Part shown: positions 62,705 through 64,000 of the stretch, in pieces
Numbering within the stretch: the stretch's first letter is position 1
How the letters are laid out: each line of letters starts with the position of its first letter
From: Halomonas sp. 1513
Lineage (GTDB): Bacteria > Pseudomonadota > Gammaproteobacteria > Pseudomonadales > Halomonadaceae
NCBI GenBank assembly: GCA_001971685.1
Contig: CP019326.1
Span: 2,356,001 to 2,420,000, forward strand
Length of the DNA: 64,000 nt
Reading direction: 5' to 3'
The notes under the pieces: model-generated
Databases searched by the model: none
What the model was told of the DNA's origin: nothing
What the model saw: only the letters and a program-made list of their open reading frames with translations
Translations under genes and position numbers: made by a program

Positions 62705-63223
62705 ATGCCCTTCCTGTTGCTCTTTACCCTCTTCGCGCTGCTCGACTTCGTCATCCTGTTCTCGGTGGGCAGCCAGATCGGTCTGCTCACTACCCTGCTG
62801 CTGGTGCTGGCGACCGGCTTCATCGGTCTGCATCTGGTGCGGCGCCAGGGCGTCGCCACCCTGCAGCGCGCGCAGCAGCGCTTCGCCCAGGGCGAGCTGC
62901 CCTCCGGCGAATTGATCACCGGCGCCGCCTTGATCTTCGGCGGCGCTCTGCTGATGGCCCCGGGCTTCGTCTCCGATGCGCTGGGCTTCATGTGCCTGAT
63001 TCCCGGCACTCGCCAACTGCTCGGCCGCGCCTTCGGCCGGGTAGGCGTCAAGGCGCGTGGTTTCAGCTTCCATCATCAGCCGGGGCCAAGCCCAGACGAC
63101 TGGCACCAGGCTGGCCGAGACGCCGCCGGCGACGATTGGCAAGCGCAGCGCGGTAGCCAAAGCGGCGACGCTCAGGGCCCCATCGAGGGCGACTTCATCA
63201 GCCGCGACGACGCACGCCGCTGA
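62705..63223 (+). CDS. fxsA: FxsA-family membrane protein
   Basis: A 172-residue inner-membrane protein: two or three helices in the first 70 residues, then GELPSGELITGAALIFGGAL and APGFVSDALGFMCLIPGTRQLLG, the FxsA signature, and a hydrophilic C-tail. FxsA alleviates F-exclusion of phage T7 in E. coli when overproduced. It lies just before groES, as in E. coli. Confidence 0.93.
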   Translation: MPFLLLFTLFALLDFVILFSVGSQIGLLTTLLLVLATGFIGLHLVRRQGVATLQRAQQRFAQGELPSGELITGAALIFGGALLMAPGFVSDALGFMCLIPGTRQLLGRAFGRVGVKARGFSFHHQPGPSPDDWHQAGRDAAGDDWQAQRGSQSGDAQGPIEGDFISRDDARR

Positions 63224-63258
63224 GTGGCTGAAAAGCGTAAATTTTTTTTCTTGGCGGC

Positions 63259-63284
63259 CTTGAAAGGCTTCCCCCAGCCCCCAC
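63259..63284 (+). promoter_or_regulatory. Sigma-32-like heat-shock promoter of groESL
   Basis: CTTGAAA (63259-63265), 13 bases, CCCCAC (63279-63284). This is close to the sigma-32 consensus CTTGAAA / CCCCAT at the right spacing, about 150 bases before groES. No CIRCE element is seen. Confidence 0.8.
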
Positions 63285-63435
63285 TGTTGGGGCTAGAAGA
63301 CGAGCTTCGGTTGCCGGGGTCTCCTCGGCACCAATGACAAAGAAGGCATCCGCCTTCCCGGAAGCCCGCTTCCGGAGCTGTTATGGACCGTCGTGTACCA
63401 ACACGACACAGCAAACCATCAGGAGAACGTGAGCA

Positions 63436-63729
63436 ATGAACATCCGTCCCTTGCACGATCGCGTCGTCGTCCGTCGCGTCGAAGAAGAACAGAAAACCGC
63501 TGGCGGCATCGTGCTCCCGGGCAACGCCCAGGAAAAGCCGACTCGTGGCGAAGTCCTCGCCGTCGGTAACGGCCGGATTCTCGACAACGGCGAAGTGCGT
63601 CCGCTGGACGTCAAGGTCGGTGACACGGTGATTTTCAAGGATGGCTTTGGCGTCGAGAAGCAGAAGATCGACGGCGAAGAAGTCCTGATCATGAGCGAGT
63701 CCGACATTCTCGCCGTGGTCGAAGGCTAA
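63436..63729 (+). CDS. groES: Co-chaperonin GroES
   Basis: A 97-residue co-chaperonin. [19 protein letters not shown], the mobile loop [20 protein letters not shown] and the roof-loop to C-terminus [15 protein letters not shown] are intact. It forms the operon with groEL 59 bases downstream. Confidence 0.98.
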   Translation: MNIRPLHDRVVVRRVEEEQKTAGGIVLPGNAQEKPTRGEVLAVGNGRILDNGEVRPLDVKVGDTVIFKDGFGVEKQKIDGEEVLIMSESDILAVVEG

Positions 63730-63776
63730 GCCTCTACCCGTTACTGCACCGCGTTAGTTTCACGAACTCAGATTAG

Positions 63777-64000
<224 letters not shown>

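Overview
The window is GC-rich (about two thirds G+C by eye) and reads as a chromosomal segment of a gammaproteobacterium. Gene content and order (mrp-dcd, metG, rnfB-nth, argG/rnt/grxD/argF, gacA-uvrC-pgsA, nadB-ygfX/sdhE, ihfB-lapA-lapB, fxsA-groES-groEL), the GC level and the Pseudomonas-like synteny suggest Halomonadaceae (Halomonas or a close relative). That placement is an inference. I see no phage, insertion sequence, CRISPR array or rRNA.

Layout. 1-4.5 kb: partial dcd, mrp, a membrane-anchored coiled-coil protein, a lipoprotein with a 24-residue membrane peptide ahead of it, and a secreted serine hydrolase. 4.5-10.3 kb: a tight minus-strand operon of sensor kinase, stand-alone receiver, YaiO-type outer-membrane barrel, HEAT-repeat membrane protein and GT2 polysaccharide synthase, probably a regulated exopolysaccharide system. 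10.4-16 kb: BrkB-type membrane protein, LapA-like and TerB proteins, YejK, an ABC-2 exporter, a DUF6494 protein and PpiC. 16-21.5 kb: a cell-wall locus with a class A beta-lactamase-like hydrolase and a membrane acyltransferase divergent from a large divergent class A PBP. 21.5-31.2 kb: small lipoproteins, a VOC protein, GST, thiI, polB and metG. 31.4-37.9 kb: a soluble RnfB, nth, a protein with carbonic-anhydrase-like residues resembling CsoSCA, then a minus-strand cstA / CC-tailed small protein / ArsA-type ATPase group. 38-40.5 kb: ispH divergent from a squalene/phytoene synthase. 41.3-47.9 kb: receiver, membrane-anchored DEDDh exonuclease, two-helix protein and an SSS-type (CrbS-like) sensor kinase linked by stop/start overlaps, with a convergent DUF294 nucleotidyltransferase. 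48-64 kb: mostly housekeeping genes (argG, rnt, grxD, argF, gacA/uvrC/pgsA, four tRNAs, nadB, sdhE/ygfX, ihfB, lapAB, pyrF, fabG-like, fxsA, groESL behind a sigma-32-like promoter).

The most unusual signal is a 110-bp repeat present twice (23787-23896 and 35188-35297). The copies align without gaps at about 77 percent identity. At least six base pairs change in a compensatory way within a shared branched fold whose two hairpin loops show ANGGA, the CsrA/RsmA recognition motif. Other leads are the ArsA/CC-tail/CstA group, the carboxysome-type carbonic anhydrase relative with no carboxysome genes in view, the GT2-HEAT-YaiO operon and the 24-residue membrane peptide. Functions are read from motifs and remembered family features; no database search was possible.
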